Below, piece after piece: positions 11,781 through 23,599 of a stretch of DNA of 64,000 bases. Position 1 is the stretch's first letter, and each line of letters opens with the position of its first letter. The DNA comes from Adiantum capillus-veneris (taxonomy: Eukaryota > Streptophyta > Polypodiopsida > Polypodiales > Pteridaceae): contig CM043970.1 in NCBI GenBank assembly GCA_014529385.2, positions 64,810,496 through 64,874,495 of the forward strand, given 5' to 3'. The position numbers and the translations under genes were made by a program. The notes under the pieces are model-generated. The model did no database searches, was not told the origin of the DNA, and saw nothing but the letters and a program-made list of their open reading frames with translations.

Positions 11781-13119
11781 AACCTCGTAGATGGACAAGT
11801 ATAGATGTATTGTTGTCCAACAATATTTTTTCTTCAAGCTTAGAAACAAGAACCACAACTACATTCTTGGAGAAAACTGAGCAAAAATCCTCACAATCTT
11901 GGAGGTGAACCTTGGTTGATTTGCATTGTGCACAAAAGCGGTCAACTAAGGCAGAGTTTATATTCACAAAGTATGCCATTCATCTATACACAAGGAAGGA
12001 AGGAAAGTGTTTGGCAGACAAAGTTCCACCACTTAGTTAAACTTTCATTGTGTGCTTACCTATTGTCCATAACCAGCTTCTTCAATCTGAGCTTTATATG
12101 CGGCTTTCAACTCTTTCTTAAGTCATGTGCTGCAGACACTTGTAAGAATAGTGATGTCCAACTCTGAAACATTGTTGTTGCGTCTAGAGAATGAGCCAAT
12201 ATTTTGTGCCACAAACATGGGGTGATCCCCACTTTCAAGGGTGTGCAATTGAGCAGTAGTCTTGTTTTCAAGCATTAACAAATCTTAGCTAGAAGCACCA
12301 TGAACACATCAAGATCTTTAAGTATCGGTGTTTTAGCAAAAGGAAAAGTAGGTTCTTTAGTACTTACACTTGCTCGATGTTCTATGTTGGGTCCATCTAC
12401 AATGACTAGTTCCCTTAGGAGACACCAATCTTAGAGTTGTTAGAGTGCCCTTGGAGAACAAAAAAAGCAAGTGTCCCGAAATGTGTTTGTGTGCCTTGTC
12501 TAGTTTCTTGTTTTGAAGACTCCAATACACGTTTTGCAGAACCAACGGGCAAGGTAAATGATGTTGTAGCAACAACTTGTTATCTCAAGCAGTCCAATGC
12601 ACCTTTGGTGGAAGCCTCTTGTTTGCACTGCAGCTCAATAACTAGGAGAAAACAATGCACATGGTTCAAAGCATGCCCCAAACAAACTTATGAAAAAACC
12701 TTATACATGAGTGTGGCCAATTGGGAGCCTACATTGAGTTGCTATGTTTTCTCAACCTTGAAGAGAGCTCGAGAAACACCATCTTGCCATGAAATTTGCT
12801 TGAGAGGCTTTGGTGGACACCAAGCAAAGAAGAAGAAATAGAACTAGAGGGTAGGTGTCCAAGAGTGGTTCCACTTAACAAAGCTCCACACGGGCTCTCG
12901 TGAACCTTTTCGCAAGGTGTTGCGAGATGACGCACAAATTTCATGGAGTGTGACTTTGCAAACCTCTACTACAATGACATGAAATAGTTACGTACGTACC
13001 AAAGGGGCAAATTATAATATATACAAACAAGAATCATTAGGATAAATACAAACAAATTGGGCAAAAGGAAATAACACCTTCATCACCACCATCTTCAACG
13101 TCCATGCTCGGAACATTTC
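11781..13119. other. unassigned DNA left of element B
   Basis: Open frames up to 134 codons (12437-12841, plus) have no recognisable domain and overlap open frames on the other strand, so I do not call them genes. The last 200 bp join to 21966 if element B is removed (see 21966-22297). Confidence 0.45.
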
Positions 13120-13124
13120 TTGTT
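13120..13124. repeat. target-site duplication of element B, left copy
   Basis: TTGTT directly before the LTR at 13125, matching TTGTT at 21961-21965 after the other LTR. A 5-bp duplication is the usual product of Ty3/gypsy integrase. Confidence 0.92.
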
Positions 13125-14686
13125 TGTAACATTTAATGGCCTAGTAAATTGTGTGTAGCGGAAAATAGCATGAACATAGTGAGCATTTCATTAGAATAGA
13201 TTCCTAATGAGATTAACAAGAGTGCCTGCGTGGAGAAAGCAACTAAAAGCATAACACCTAGTTAGATAGCATGAACAATACTTCAAAAGAGAGAGAAATT
13301 AAGCAATTGACAACAGTTGAGGACCGGATTTGCATGGAGCCGGTCCCCCCTCCAAAAGGCTTTGTATTATGGTTTCTCCCATCAAGAAAGACATTTTACA
13401 ATACAATTTCTTGTGTTCCTTCAATACTAGATAGTGCAATGAAGATGGAAACTTCATACACTACGCAAAACACTTATCAAACACAACATCAACTCCCTCA
13501 CGGTCTCAGACCCAAGACCTCACACACCTTCGAAGATGGTGAGATCTAGTGGGGTATGAGAGTAGATTGAGAGGAAGAAGGAGTATTCTTACGAGAAAGA
13601 TGTACATCTCCTCACATAATCACTCATATTAGCATAGCTTAGCTTAGTAATTAGCATGGTAGAGGAGATGAGCATGCATTGAAGCTTGGCTCTTTGGTTG
13701 GATTTGCATCACAAAGCCAAGAGTTGTTGGTGTAGGCCTCCCTTCTCACAAGCTTGGAGTAGGTGGTAAGCTTTCCATTAAAGCTTGAGAATGACAGAGA
13801 GTCTTCTTTACTTCACACATGAGCTAGTGTGAGTGTGTAGGTGATAATGCCTTTGAAAAATCAGCCCCCTCTCTCTCTTGGTCGACCCCTCTTGCTATTT
13901 GCTCTTGCTAGCATCCTCTTGCTATTTGCTCTTGCTAGCATCCTATTGGACCTCCCCAGGCTTAGCCAATGATAGTTAAGTAGCATAAGTGATAGCCTTA
14001 TGACATGTGTCCCCCGTTCCCCTTTTGTGAGAGCTTTAGGTAATTATTTAATTCAACTAAACTCTCATTGGACCCCTTTGCCTCCTGGCCAATAGGAATC
14101 AGGCAAGCCATTGGGCTGTTGAATGCTCATTGGTCCCCTTGGGAGATAGTCCAATAGTCTTCTAGAGAGCTTAATTCTTATTGTTTATTTTATTAAGTGT
14201 TTTTAAATGAATTAAACTAGATTTACTCTAGCCTAATTCTCATTGATCCATCTCCAAGGCCATCCGATAGGAATTGGGTACACCTTGTGGGCATCTGGGT
14301 TGTGTGTATGTTTCTCTCTCATCCCCTACTTGCAAGGCTCGCCCCCTCCTATGTAGGGATTGATAAAGACTTTTGGGACACACACAAAGCATCCAATTCC
14401 CCCAAGGGTTTGACCTTTGGACACAACCTTTAAATTCTGGAACATTAGCATTTTGGAAGTCTTAATGGGCTGACCCTTAGGGTCTTTTAAGCCCATTGTT
14501 GCACATGGCTCTTTTACAGATGGCCCCCCCTTTGGATCCCTATTTTCCCTCCTTTGGATCCATATTGTGGCCGGTCTGCTAGCTTAACCAATTTCTACAT
14601 TTTTCTCCCCTGGCACTTCCCATATTAAATGATCAGTTTAACATGAGAAAATCATTTAGGAGAATTAGATATTGATTATTATGACA
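13125..14686 (-). repeat. 3' LTR of element B
   Basis: On the plus strand it runs from TGTAACATTTAATGG to ATTATTATGACA, so the minus-strand ends are TG...CA. Length 1562 bp. It matches 20373-21960 and the single LTR of element C at 25594-27270. Confidence 0.92.
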
Positions 14687-15044
14687 TTAACTCTCTCTTG
14701 AAAGAAATCATAGTCGTCCTCGACTATGGGATAGAGAAGATAAAGCATATTCATTAGTCCTTTTCTTAGCGCGTAGAGGATCCTATGTTACCCTACGGCA
14801 TCGTTCTAGAATGGATGACTAGACCATTTGGCGCTTGAGAGCCTAAGCTGTCGCAAGCATGTCTGCACATTAGTCCTATCAGTCTTCCATATTAGAGTGA
14901 CAAGCTCTACTTGGTGTTCGGGAGACGTCGTCTCCGCAAACTTGATCTAAGCATGCATACTACTTCATTTTTGTGCACAATAAAGAAAAAGAGAGTCTTC
15001 TGAGACAAAAATTTTGTTCATTTTTAACATTTGTACATTTTCTT
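14687..15044 (-). other. 3' untranslated region and polypurine tract of element B
   Basis: Read on the minus strand it ends in an AAGAGAGAGTTAA tract directly before the 3' LTR, the same layout as element A. No coding signal. Confidence 0.75.
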
Positions 15045-16278
15045 ACTCTTGGGAAGCATTGTAAGCATTGACAAGGTTTAGGTTATCCTTTAATTGTATG
15101 TCTTGCATCCATCTAGCATCTTCAAAAGGATAATTCTTAAACTTAATAAGATATCGTCGGATAGTCTTACAGCCTCTTAATACCTTGTCTTATGTTGAAG
15201 AATGGACTCGGGTTGCAACACCTCTTCTTGGTCCTTGATCTCCGGTGGGTCTTCAATAGTTGGTTCTTGAGGTGGCTCTCCTTTGTAAGGCTTTAGTAGG
15301 CTCACATGGAAAGCATTGTGTATTAGCCAATGGTTGGGCAACTTGAGTTGATAGGCCATCTTATTGATTGGCATAAGAATCAAGAAGGGACCATAGTACA
15401 TTTTTGCTAACTTAACATAGTACTTTTGGTGTCCCGTAGGATTATTGCCCGTCATGTGCCTTAATCGAGTTGAATAAGACCCAATCATTTTCTTTAAAGG
15501 CTTGGGCTCTTTTGTGCTTGTCAGCAGTAGCCTTTTGCCTTTGCTATGAGATAGAGATAGCATCGTTAATCTTTTGGAAAGATTCTTGTAGGTCTCGGCT
15601 ATACTCATCTACAGCGAAGATCTTCCCGTGTACCTTAAGTAGCAAGGGACTTTTTGATCTTCCCTCAATTACCTTAAAAGGTGCTTTTCCCGTGGAAGTA
15701 TGTACAATGTTATTGTAGGCATACTCCACTAAGGGTAAGTACTTCTCCCATTGGGATCTTTGATCTACTTCCGTTACATAGGCTTTTAGTAGATCGAGAA
15801 TTGTTAGGTTAGCTATTTCACTTTGGCCATCCGTTTGCGGGTGATAGGCCGAAGAGAAGTTTGGCCTTGTTCCTAAATTCTCAAAGAGACCCTTCCAAAA
15901 ATTACTAGTCATTCTAGGATCTCTATCCGACACTATGGACATTGGCAAGCCATGGTACTTGAAGATTTGTGAAATGAAGAGGGTTGCCATTTGATAGGCT
16001 TTGATAGTTTTTTCTACAGGTATAAAATGAGCTTGTTTATTGAACCTGTCTACTATCGTCCATATTCCCGTATGCCCCATGGATAGGCAATCCAAAGATA
16101 AAATCCATGGATATGCTCTCCCATGGTGAATTAGGGATTGGCAAAAGTTGAAGCAATCCAAGTTGCTTCCCTCTGTCAAACTTCGTCTTTTGGCATACCA
16201 CACATTTAGAAACATACTCTTGTATCTTTTCTTTCATTGTAGCCAATAGAAATATGTTTCAATCCCCTTTAGGGTAGA
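15045..16278 (-). pseudogene. pol: integrase with chromodomain of element B, interrupted
   Basis: Minus-strand pieces carry CVVCQKTKFDRGKQ (zinc region), SMDFIFGLP, SIVSDRDPRMTSNFW, YHPQTDGQSEIANL (DDE core), then YYGPFLIL and IHNAFHVSLLKPY, and a chromodomain-like end. Several frame changes (near 16060, 15560 and 15180) break it. Unlike element A it keeps the Trp after MTSNF. Confidence 0.88.
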
Positions 16279-17640
16279 CTAAATCCCTCTATGTCCTGCA
16301 TAAAGAGGAGCATGAGATTCATACATTACTTTCTCACATAGTGAGCTAGTAACGCATAGTCTATTGCCATAGAGAAGATAACCATCTTGTAAAGTAAATG
16401 GTTCCTCTTTCTTCCCTAGTGCAAGGGATGAATTCACATCTCTAAAATCAGGATCAATAGCATACTCATCTATCATAGAAGATAGATCATTGTGAGTTGC
16501 TATGGAAACCGCATTCATTCTCGGCCGTCTTGAGAGTGCATCAACTACTTGATTATGCTTGCCATCAATGTGAGCAATATGAAAGCGAAATTGCAAAAGA
16601 AAATTTTCCCACCTCATTTGTTTGTCAGAGAGCTTGGTCTGCATCATGAAGTAATTAAGACTTTGGTGATCCGTTTGCTGAATGAAAGGAGTCCCCAATA
16701 AATAGTGCTTCCATGAGTCTAAGACATGTAGAACTGCGAGGAGTTCCTTTTCATATATGCCTAGAGCTTGCTCAACAGGGTCGAGCCTTCGACTTTCATA
16801 GCTTATGGTGTGCCCTTCTTGAAGCAAAACAGCTCCAAGGAAATCACCACAAGCATCACATTGGACCTCAAATGGCTTTGAGAGATCCGGTAGTGTAAGC
16901 ACAGGTTGAGAGATAAGCTTTTCTTTAAGCTTTTCGAAAGCATTATTCTCCTTGGCAGACCATGTGTACCTAAAATTTTTCTTTGTTAGGTCATGTAATG
17001 GTCCTGCTATTAGTGAGAACTTTTCTATGAATCGTCTATAGTATGCGCACATACCTATGAAGCTTCTTAATTCATGAAGATTCCTTGGTTTAGGCCATCC
17101 TTTTATTACCTCTAACTTTGATGGATCCATTTGGATGCCATCTTGAGAGATAATGTGACCTAAATACTGAATCTCTTGTAAGAAAAATTCACTTTTATTT
17201 TGATTAACATAAATTTTATTCTCTCTTAGAACTTGAAATATTACCTGGAGGTGTTGCTTGTGTTCGTCTAATGAATTAGAGTAGATGATGATATCATCAA
17301 AGAACACTCCAGTAAAAATTTGGTGAGGCCTAAATAACTTCTCCATCAAACGGTTGAATGTGGCTGGTGCATTGGGGAAAGCCAAAAGGCATGACAATGT
17401 ATTTGTAAAGACCAAACGTAGTGCGAAATGCGGTCTTTACAATGTCTTAATCAACTATCTTTATTTGATGATAGCCACTTTTTACGTCAATCCTACTGAA
17501 GTAGGTGGACCCTTGTAGCTTATCAAATAGGTCTTCTACCCGTGGAACGGGAAACCTATTCTTGATAGTGATCCTATTTAGTGCTCTATAGTCGACACAC
17601 ATACGATATGTGTCGTCTGTCTTTTGCCACTAGTAGCACA
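16279..17640 (-). pseudogene. pol: reverse transcriptase and RNase H of element B
   Basis: A 378-codon frame (17415-16279) holds NAPATFNRLMEKLF, the catalytic GVFFDDIIIYS, QYLGHIISQDGI, LHELRSFIGMCAYYRRF, then RNase H (QCDACGDFLGAVLL, YEKELLAVLHVLDSWKHYL). The N-terminal RT part lies in other frames, with frameshifts near 17625 and 17375. It ends at a stop after AGHRGI, the same place where element A has TGA. That shared point suggests a CpG or otherwise mutable codon, or shared ancestry of the defect. Confidence 0.88.
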
Positions 17641-18390
17641 GGAGAACAAAATGGAGATGAGCTAGGCCTAACCATGCCATTCTCAACTAACTCATGCACT
17701 TGACGCATAATCTCCTCTTGCTGAGCTTGAGAAACTCTATAAGGAGGTTTGTTAGGCGGTGAACTTCCTGGAAGAAGTTCAATTGCATGGTCATCATTAC
17801 CTCGTTTAGAAGGTAGCTCACAAGGGATGTCGTCAATAAAGACATCTTGAAACCCCTTGAGAAAATTGGATAACTCTAATTCCTTTTGATTGTGTATATT
17901 TTCATTTGCTAAAACATTAGGTTCATTTTGAGAATCTTTAACAAAAATCATGTACACGGAAATAGAGCTCTTTATTGTCTTGTTGAAAGCTTGTGTATGT
18001 ACAATGGGTATAATGTTACCCATTTCCTTAGCATCTATATACATATCGTTTTCCCTGAACTTAAAGGAGATTCTCCTTTCAGGGAATTTAACATTGGTAG
18101 CCATGCGATCAAACCATGGTGCCCCTAGGATTACATCCTCATGCTTGAGAGGAGAGATAAACAAGTCCTCTTTGTCCACATAGCTCTGGACATGGAGCCT
18201 CAATTTCCCGATTAAGGGAGTGACTCAAGCTTCTTGCCCCTTGAAAGCACCGTCTGTGGATAGGACATCTCCCATCTCGTAGGCTTGTATGCCTAGCTTG
18301 GTGGCCAACTCTTTAGATATAAAATTGTGAGTAGAACTAGGGTCAAAGAGAATAAAAGCATCATGTTCTCTTACCTTTCCCCAAGCATGT
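17641..18390 (-). pseudogene. pol: protease and RT entry of element B
   Basis: The minus-strand frame includes RLHVQSYVDKEDLFISPL, DVILGAPWFDRMA and PPNKPPYRVSQAQQEEIMRQV, the segments that follow the aspartic protease and lead into RT in this family. A stop near 18224 separates it from the protease active site. The equivalent region of element A is 4451-5107. Confidence 0.82.
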
Positions 18391-19955
18391 TATAGAGGAG
18401 ATCCTTTGTGGTGAGTTTCCCCCTCTAAGGTAGCTCTAGGAGGATCATGGCGGTTGTTCTTTTGGGGACAAGCGCAGTACGCACGCCCTTGTTCGCCACA
18501 CTTGAAACACCGGTTATCCTTGCAATAATGCTCAAGCTCTTCAGAAGAGAGTTTATTTTTGCCTTTGTAATCTCCCTTCTCCTTAGCTTTGTTGGAATTG
18601 CCCTTAGGAGACTTTTGGACATTGTCCTTTCCCTTAGGCTCATTGGAACCCTTGTTTTCATGGGGCTTGGAATTCCTCTTAGCCCCTGTTTGGAAATTGA
18701 TTCGAGAGGCCACCATAGTATGATGTATTACTACCGATATGGTGCGTGGCCTTTGGGAGTTGACATACTCCGTCATTTCTTCGGTTAAGCCCACACAAAA
18801 TTGCTGCTTTTTCTCTCCAAAATCCAACTTTTTGAAGACAATGGCTTTGAGTTGTAAGTCCCAAACCTTGTCTACATATTTGTGGATGGATTCATAGGGA
18901 GAGAGCTTCAAACTTTGCCATTCAGCGAGTACTTTGTCTTTGGCGTCAGTGGCCAAGAACTGCTTCATAATGGAAGCTCTTAAAGCTTTCCATATTCATG
19001 GAGCTTCACCGTTGGCCCGTAGTCTAGACCACCATTGCCTGGTGAACTTTTGGAAGTGCATAGCTATATGGCATAGCTTAGAGGACTCCGTGAAGCCCTC
19101 ATCTCCAAATGCCGCATCGAATTGTTGGATAAAGGCCAAGACTTTGTCCGTAGCACCAAAGTGCCATCGTAGGTAAGGAGAAGAGATGCTCTTCCCTCCC
19201 TCTTTGAACTTCTTGAGCTTCGATGACCTCTTCCATGCGGCATATGATTTCTTATGGACTCTTCTTTTTGATGGTTCAAAGGTTGCACCATCACTTTCTT
19301 CAGAAGATGAAGAATTTGAGGAATATGGAGAAGAGGGTTACCTCTTTCTCGCCTTTTTCTTGCCTTGATCTTTGTTGTCTTGACCATCACTTTCATAAGA
19401 AGAAGAGGATGAAGAAGATGGAGAAGAGGGTGTCCTCTTTCTTGCCTTTTTCTTCTCTTGCTTTTTGTCATCCCTCTTTGAAATATGGTGTGGAGAAGTA
19501 TGCGATGGTCTTCTCCGTTTTGGAGGTGATGGAGAGTGTTTAGCCCACCGTCTTCGTGGAGCCATCTCCACCGAGGTGGTGAAAGATTCACTTATTTCTC
19601 GTTCCTTGGGTGGAGTCTCTTGAATTCTCCTATGAGAAGGAGATGCGTGATCAAGGAGAAAATTTCCGAGCCCTTCATAGAGATCCTCTTTTTCTTCCCG
19701 GATCGGAGAGAGACCTCTTTTAGAAGTCTCGCAAGGAGGCTTCCTAGGTGCTCTCTCATCATGGTGTGGAGCTTAGAGAATCCCATGAGCATGGAGCTCC
19801 AGTTGCACTTCACTTTGGATGAATGGATTGCCCATGACTTGTTGAAGCCTAGAAACAGGATAGTTAACAAGCATCAGGGCATCATTAGTAGCTTGCTCAT
19901 TAGCAAAATCAAAGTTATCAACATTAATTTCACTCTCTTTACTATTGTCAGCCAT
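18391..19955 (-). pseudogene. gag: gag of element B, several breaks
   Basis: Starts at ATG 19955 (MADNSKESEINVDNF). After about 60 codons a stop interrupts it, and the RS-rich region continues in other frames (19338-19571 shows RRRWAKHSPSPPKRRRPS). The capsid region follows (18968-18390: MKQFLATDAKDKV, FCVGLTEEM). The zinc knuckle reads CFKCGEQGRAYCAC, so the conserved His is replaced by Arg and the knuckle is probably non-functional. The Lys/Ser-rich linker resembles that of element C. Confidence 0.85.
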
Positions 19956-20358
19956 TCTAACAACTTTTAGGTGTAAACTTTTTAGATGTACTTTGGCACT
20001 TCAAGCCCTAGTTGCTACTCCTCTCTACCCCTTTAGAAAAAGCACTCAAGCTACTGTACCCGTGGCTTGAACACCATTAATTGCAAGGAATAGAAGAGAG
20101 GGTTGTTCAACACCAAAACAAAACCGGCTCCTGTCAAGCTTCTAATAGCTCAATAGTGGTTAAGCCGTAGGCAGGCCCCGTAGGACTCCACTATTAAGAC
20201 CATAGCTCTCAACGGTGATGCCCCGTTAACTGCACAAAGGTAGGCGCACTGCAAGGCTGAAAAATCCCTATTCTACTTACTCACATGCAATTAATAGTAC
20301 CAACCATTTAGAGCTAGCTTGAGGACCTCCCTTCTTGAGCAAGGAAAGAGAAACCTTG

Positions 20359-20371
20359 TGCTTTGATACCA
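20359..20371 (-). promoter_or_regulatory. primer-binding site of element B
   Basis: On the minus strand this reads TGGTATCAAAGCA, one mismatch from the initiator-Met-tRNA complement, one base inside the LTR edge. Confidence 0.88.
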
Positions 20372-20372
20372 A

Positions 20373-21960
20373 TGTAACATTTAATGGCCTAGTAACTTGG
20401 GTGTAGCCGAAAATAGCATGAACATAGTGAGCATTTCATTATAATAGATTCCTAATGAGATTAACAAGAGTGCTTGGGTAGAGAAAGCAACTAAAAGCAT
20501 ACCACCTAGTTACATAGCATGAACAATACTTCAAAAGAGAGAGAAATTAAGCAATTGACAACAGTTGAGGACCGGATTTTCATGGAGCGGGTCCCCCTCC
20601 AAAAGGCTTTGTATTATGGTTTCTCCCATCAAGAAAGACATTTCACAATACAATTTCTTGTGTTCCTTCAATACTAGATAGTGCAATGAAGATGGAAACT
20701 TCATGCACTACGCAAAACACTTATCAAACACAACATCAACTCCCTCATGGTCTCAGACCCAAGACCTCACACACCTTCAAAGATGGTGGGAGCTAGCGGG
20801 GTATGAGAGTAGATTGAGAGGAAGAAGGAGTATTCTTACGAGAAAGATGTACATCTCATCACTCATATTAGCATAGCTTAGCTTAGTAATTAGCATGGTA
20901 GAGGAGATGAGCATGCATTGAAGCTTGGCTCTTGGTTGGATTTGCATCACAAAGCCAAGAGTTGTTGGTGTAGGCCTCCCTTCTCACAAGCTTGGAGTAG
21001 ATGGTAAGCTTTCCATTAAAGCTTGAGAAGGAGAGAGAGTGTTCTTTACTTCATACATGAGCTAGTGTGAGTGTGTAGGTGATAATGCCTTTGAAAAATC
21101 AGCCCCCTCTCTCTCTTGGTTGACCCCTCCTGATATTTGCTCTTGCTAGCATCCTATTGGACCTCCCCAGGCTTAGCCAATGATAATTAAGTAGCATAAG
21201 TAATAGCCTTCTGACATATGTCCCCCTTTCCCCTTTTGTGAGAGCTTTAGGTAATTATTTAATTCAACTAAACTCTCATTGGACCCCTTTGCCTCCTGGC
21301 CAATAGGAATCGGGCAAGCCATTGGGCTGCTGAATGCTCATTGATTCCCTTGGGAGACTGTCCAATAGTCTTCTAGAGAGCTTAATTCTTATTGGTTCTT
21401 TTATTAAGCGTTTCTAAATTAACTAAACTAGATTTACTCTAGCCTAATTCTCATTGGTCCACCTCCAAGGCCATCCAATAGGAATTGGGTACACCTTGTG
21501 GGCATCTGGGCTAGGGAGCTGACATGTGTCGCTCATTCTCTTTGTGTAAAGGGAGCTTGTATGTGTGTGTGTGTTTCTCTCTCATCCCCTACTTGCAAGG
21601 CTCGCCCCCTCCTATGCGGGGATTGATAAAGACTTTTGGGGCACACACCTGACACACACAAAGCATCCAATTCCCCCAATGCTTGACCTTTGGACACAAC
21701 CTTTGAATTTTGGAACCTTAGCATTTTGGAAGTCTTAATGGGCTAAACCTTATGGTCTTTTAAGCCCATTGTGGCACATGGCTCTTTTACAAATGGCCCC
21801 CCATTTGGATCCCTATTTTCCCTCCTTTGGATCCCTACTGTGGCCGGTCAACTAGCTTAACCAATTTCTAGCCTTTTCTCCCCTGGCACTTCACCATATT
21901 AAATGATCAGTTTAACATGAGAAAATAATTTAGGAGAATTAGATATTGATTATTATGACA
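20373..21960 (-). repeat. 5' LTR of element B
   Basis: 1588 bp, TG...CA on the minus strand. Contains a short GT run near 21557-21573 at the position where element C has a very long one. Confidence 0.92.
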
Positions 21961-21965
21961 TTGTT
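21961..21965. repeat. target-site duplication of element B, right copy
   Basis: TTGTT, identical to 13120-13124. Confidence 0.92.
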
Positions 21966-22297
21966 GCTTCATCGTATCCAAGTTCATCAGTGCATCCATG
22001 TAAATCATTAACATCATCATCGAAAGAACTTGGGATAGAGATTGAGGTGGCCATGCACGATGCGCTAGTTTGTCTAGTTTATATTGTCTTGTGGGTGACT
22101 ACTTTGGGTCTATACCTTGCACTTTCTTTCAAAGGTGAATCTGGGCTTATCTTGGAATCAATTAGGTTTACTCTATTCTAGAAACATTCAATATGGTTAA
22201 TGAATGCCTTGCCACCCCAAAAAGATTACTCTCGGGCGTTGCTATAAGCGTCTCTATATAAGATTTTACAATGTCGCTATAAGCGTCGCTACAGATA
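21966..22297. other. pre-insertion DNA between elements B and C
   Basis: Continuation of the sequence left of 13120. If element B and one TTGTT are removed, a minus-strand frame beginning at ATG 22054 stays open across the junction, ending at a TAA left of 13125. No known domain is visible. At 22238-22297 the motif GCTATAAGCGTC occurs twice, resembling subterminal repeats of some DNA transposons. Confidence 0.5.
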
Positions 22298-23599
22298 AAG
22301 CTTCTTAACTCATGAAGATTCCTTGGTTTAGGTCATCGTTTTATTACCTCTAACTTTGATGGATCCATTTGGATCCCATCTTGAGAGATAATGTGACCTA
22401 AATATTGAATCTCTTGCAAGAAAAATTCACTTTTCTTTCGATTAACATAAAGTTTATTCTCTCTTAGAACTTGAAATATTACCTAGAGGTGTCGCTTGTG
22501 TTTGTCTAATGAATTAGAGTAGATGATGATATCATCAAAGAACACTCTAGCAAACGTTCGGTGAGGCCTGAATAGCTTCTCCATCAAGCGATTGAATGTG
22601 GCTGGTGCATTGGTCAAGCCAAAAGGCATGACAATGTATTTGTAAAGACCAAACGTAGTGAGAAATGCGGTCTTTACAACGTCTTGATCAACTATCCTTA
22701 TTTGATGATAGCCACTTTTTAGGTCAATCCTACTGAAGTAGGTGGACCCTTGTAGCTTATCAAATAGGTCTTCTACCCGTGGAACGGGAAACCTATTCTT
22801 GATAGTGATCCTATTTAGTGCTCTATAGTTGACACACATACAATATGTGCCATCTTTCTTTTTCACTAGTAGCACAAGAGAACAAAATGGAGATGAGCTA
22901 GGACTAACCATGCCCTTCTCAACTAACTCATGCACTTGCTGCATAATCTCCTCTTGTTGAGCTTGAGAAACTCTATAAGGAGGTTTGTTAGGTGGTAACT
23001 TCCTCGAAGAAGTTCAATTGCATGGTCATCATTACCTCGTTTAGGAGGTAGCTCACAAGGGATGTCGTCAATAAAGACATCTTGAAACCCCTTGAGAAAA
23101 TTGGATAACTCTAATTCCTTTTGATTGTGTATATTTTCATTTGCTAAAACATTAGGTTCATTTTAAGAATCTTTAACAAAATCATGTACATGGATATAGA
23201 GCTCTTTATTGACTTGTTGAAAGCTTGTGTATGTACAATGGGTATAGTGTTACCCATTTCCTTAGCATCTATATACATATCTTTTTTCCTGAACTTAAAG
23301 GAGATTCTCCTTTCAGGGAATTTAACATTGGCAGCCATGCGATCAAACCATGGTGCCCCTAGGATTACATCCTCATGCTTGAGAGGAGAGATAAATAAGT
23401 CCACTTTGTCCACATAGCTTTGGACATGGAGCCTCAATTTCCCGATTAAGGGAGTGACTCAAGCTTCTTGCCCCTTGAAAGCACCGTCTGCGGGTAGGAC
23501 ATCTCCCATCTTGTAGGCCTGTATGCCTAGCTTGGTGGCCAACTCTATAGATATAAAATTGTGAGTAGAACCAGGGTCAAAGAGAAAAAAATCATCATG
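22298..23599 (-). pseudogene. pol: protease and partial reverse transcriptase of element C
   Basis: Protease segment with FDPGSTHNFISIELATKLG, then RLHVQSYVDKVDLFISPL and a frameshift near 23180. RT (22944-22483) reads SPFCSLVLLVKKKDGTY, FSRIDLKSGYHQI, MPFGLTNAPATF and VFFDDIIIYS, so the catalytic residues are kept. The reading frame ends near 22483, and homology ends near 22298 at the region equivalent to LHELRSF. Confidence 0.86.

Larger units (their letters stand above)
13125..21960 (-). mobile_element. Ty3/gypsy chromovirus B, complete, defective
   Basis: Full element of 8836 bp on the minus strand. The 5' LTR is 20373-21960, primer site 20359-20371, gag-pol 19955 down to about 15045, purine tract next to 14687 and 3' LTR 13125-14686. 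It is flanked by a perfect TTGTT duplication. The proteins are close to those of elements A and C. Its coding region carries more frameshifts and stops than A, and the two LTRs differ more, so it looks like an older insertion. Confidence 0.94.

Noticed and set aside
12437-12841. 134-codon plus-strand frame
   Set aside because: No domain, unusual Cys-rich composition, overlaps an open minus-strand frame; most likely chance.
20359-20371. tRNA gene
   Set aside because: Only the short primer-site complement is present, not a tRNA body; the same holds at 2577, 25580, 38200 and 54128.
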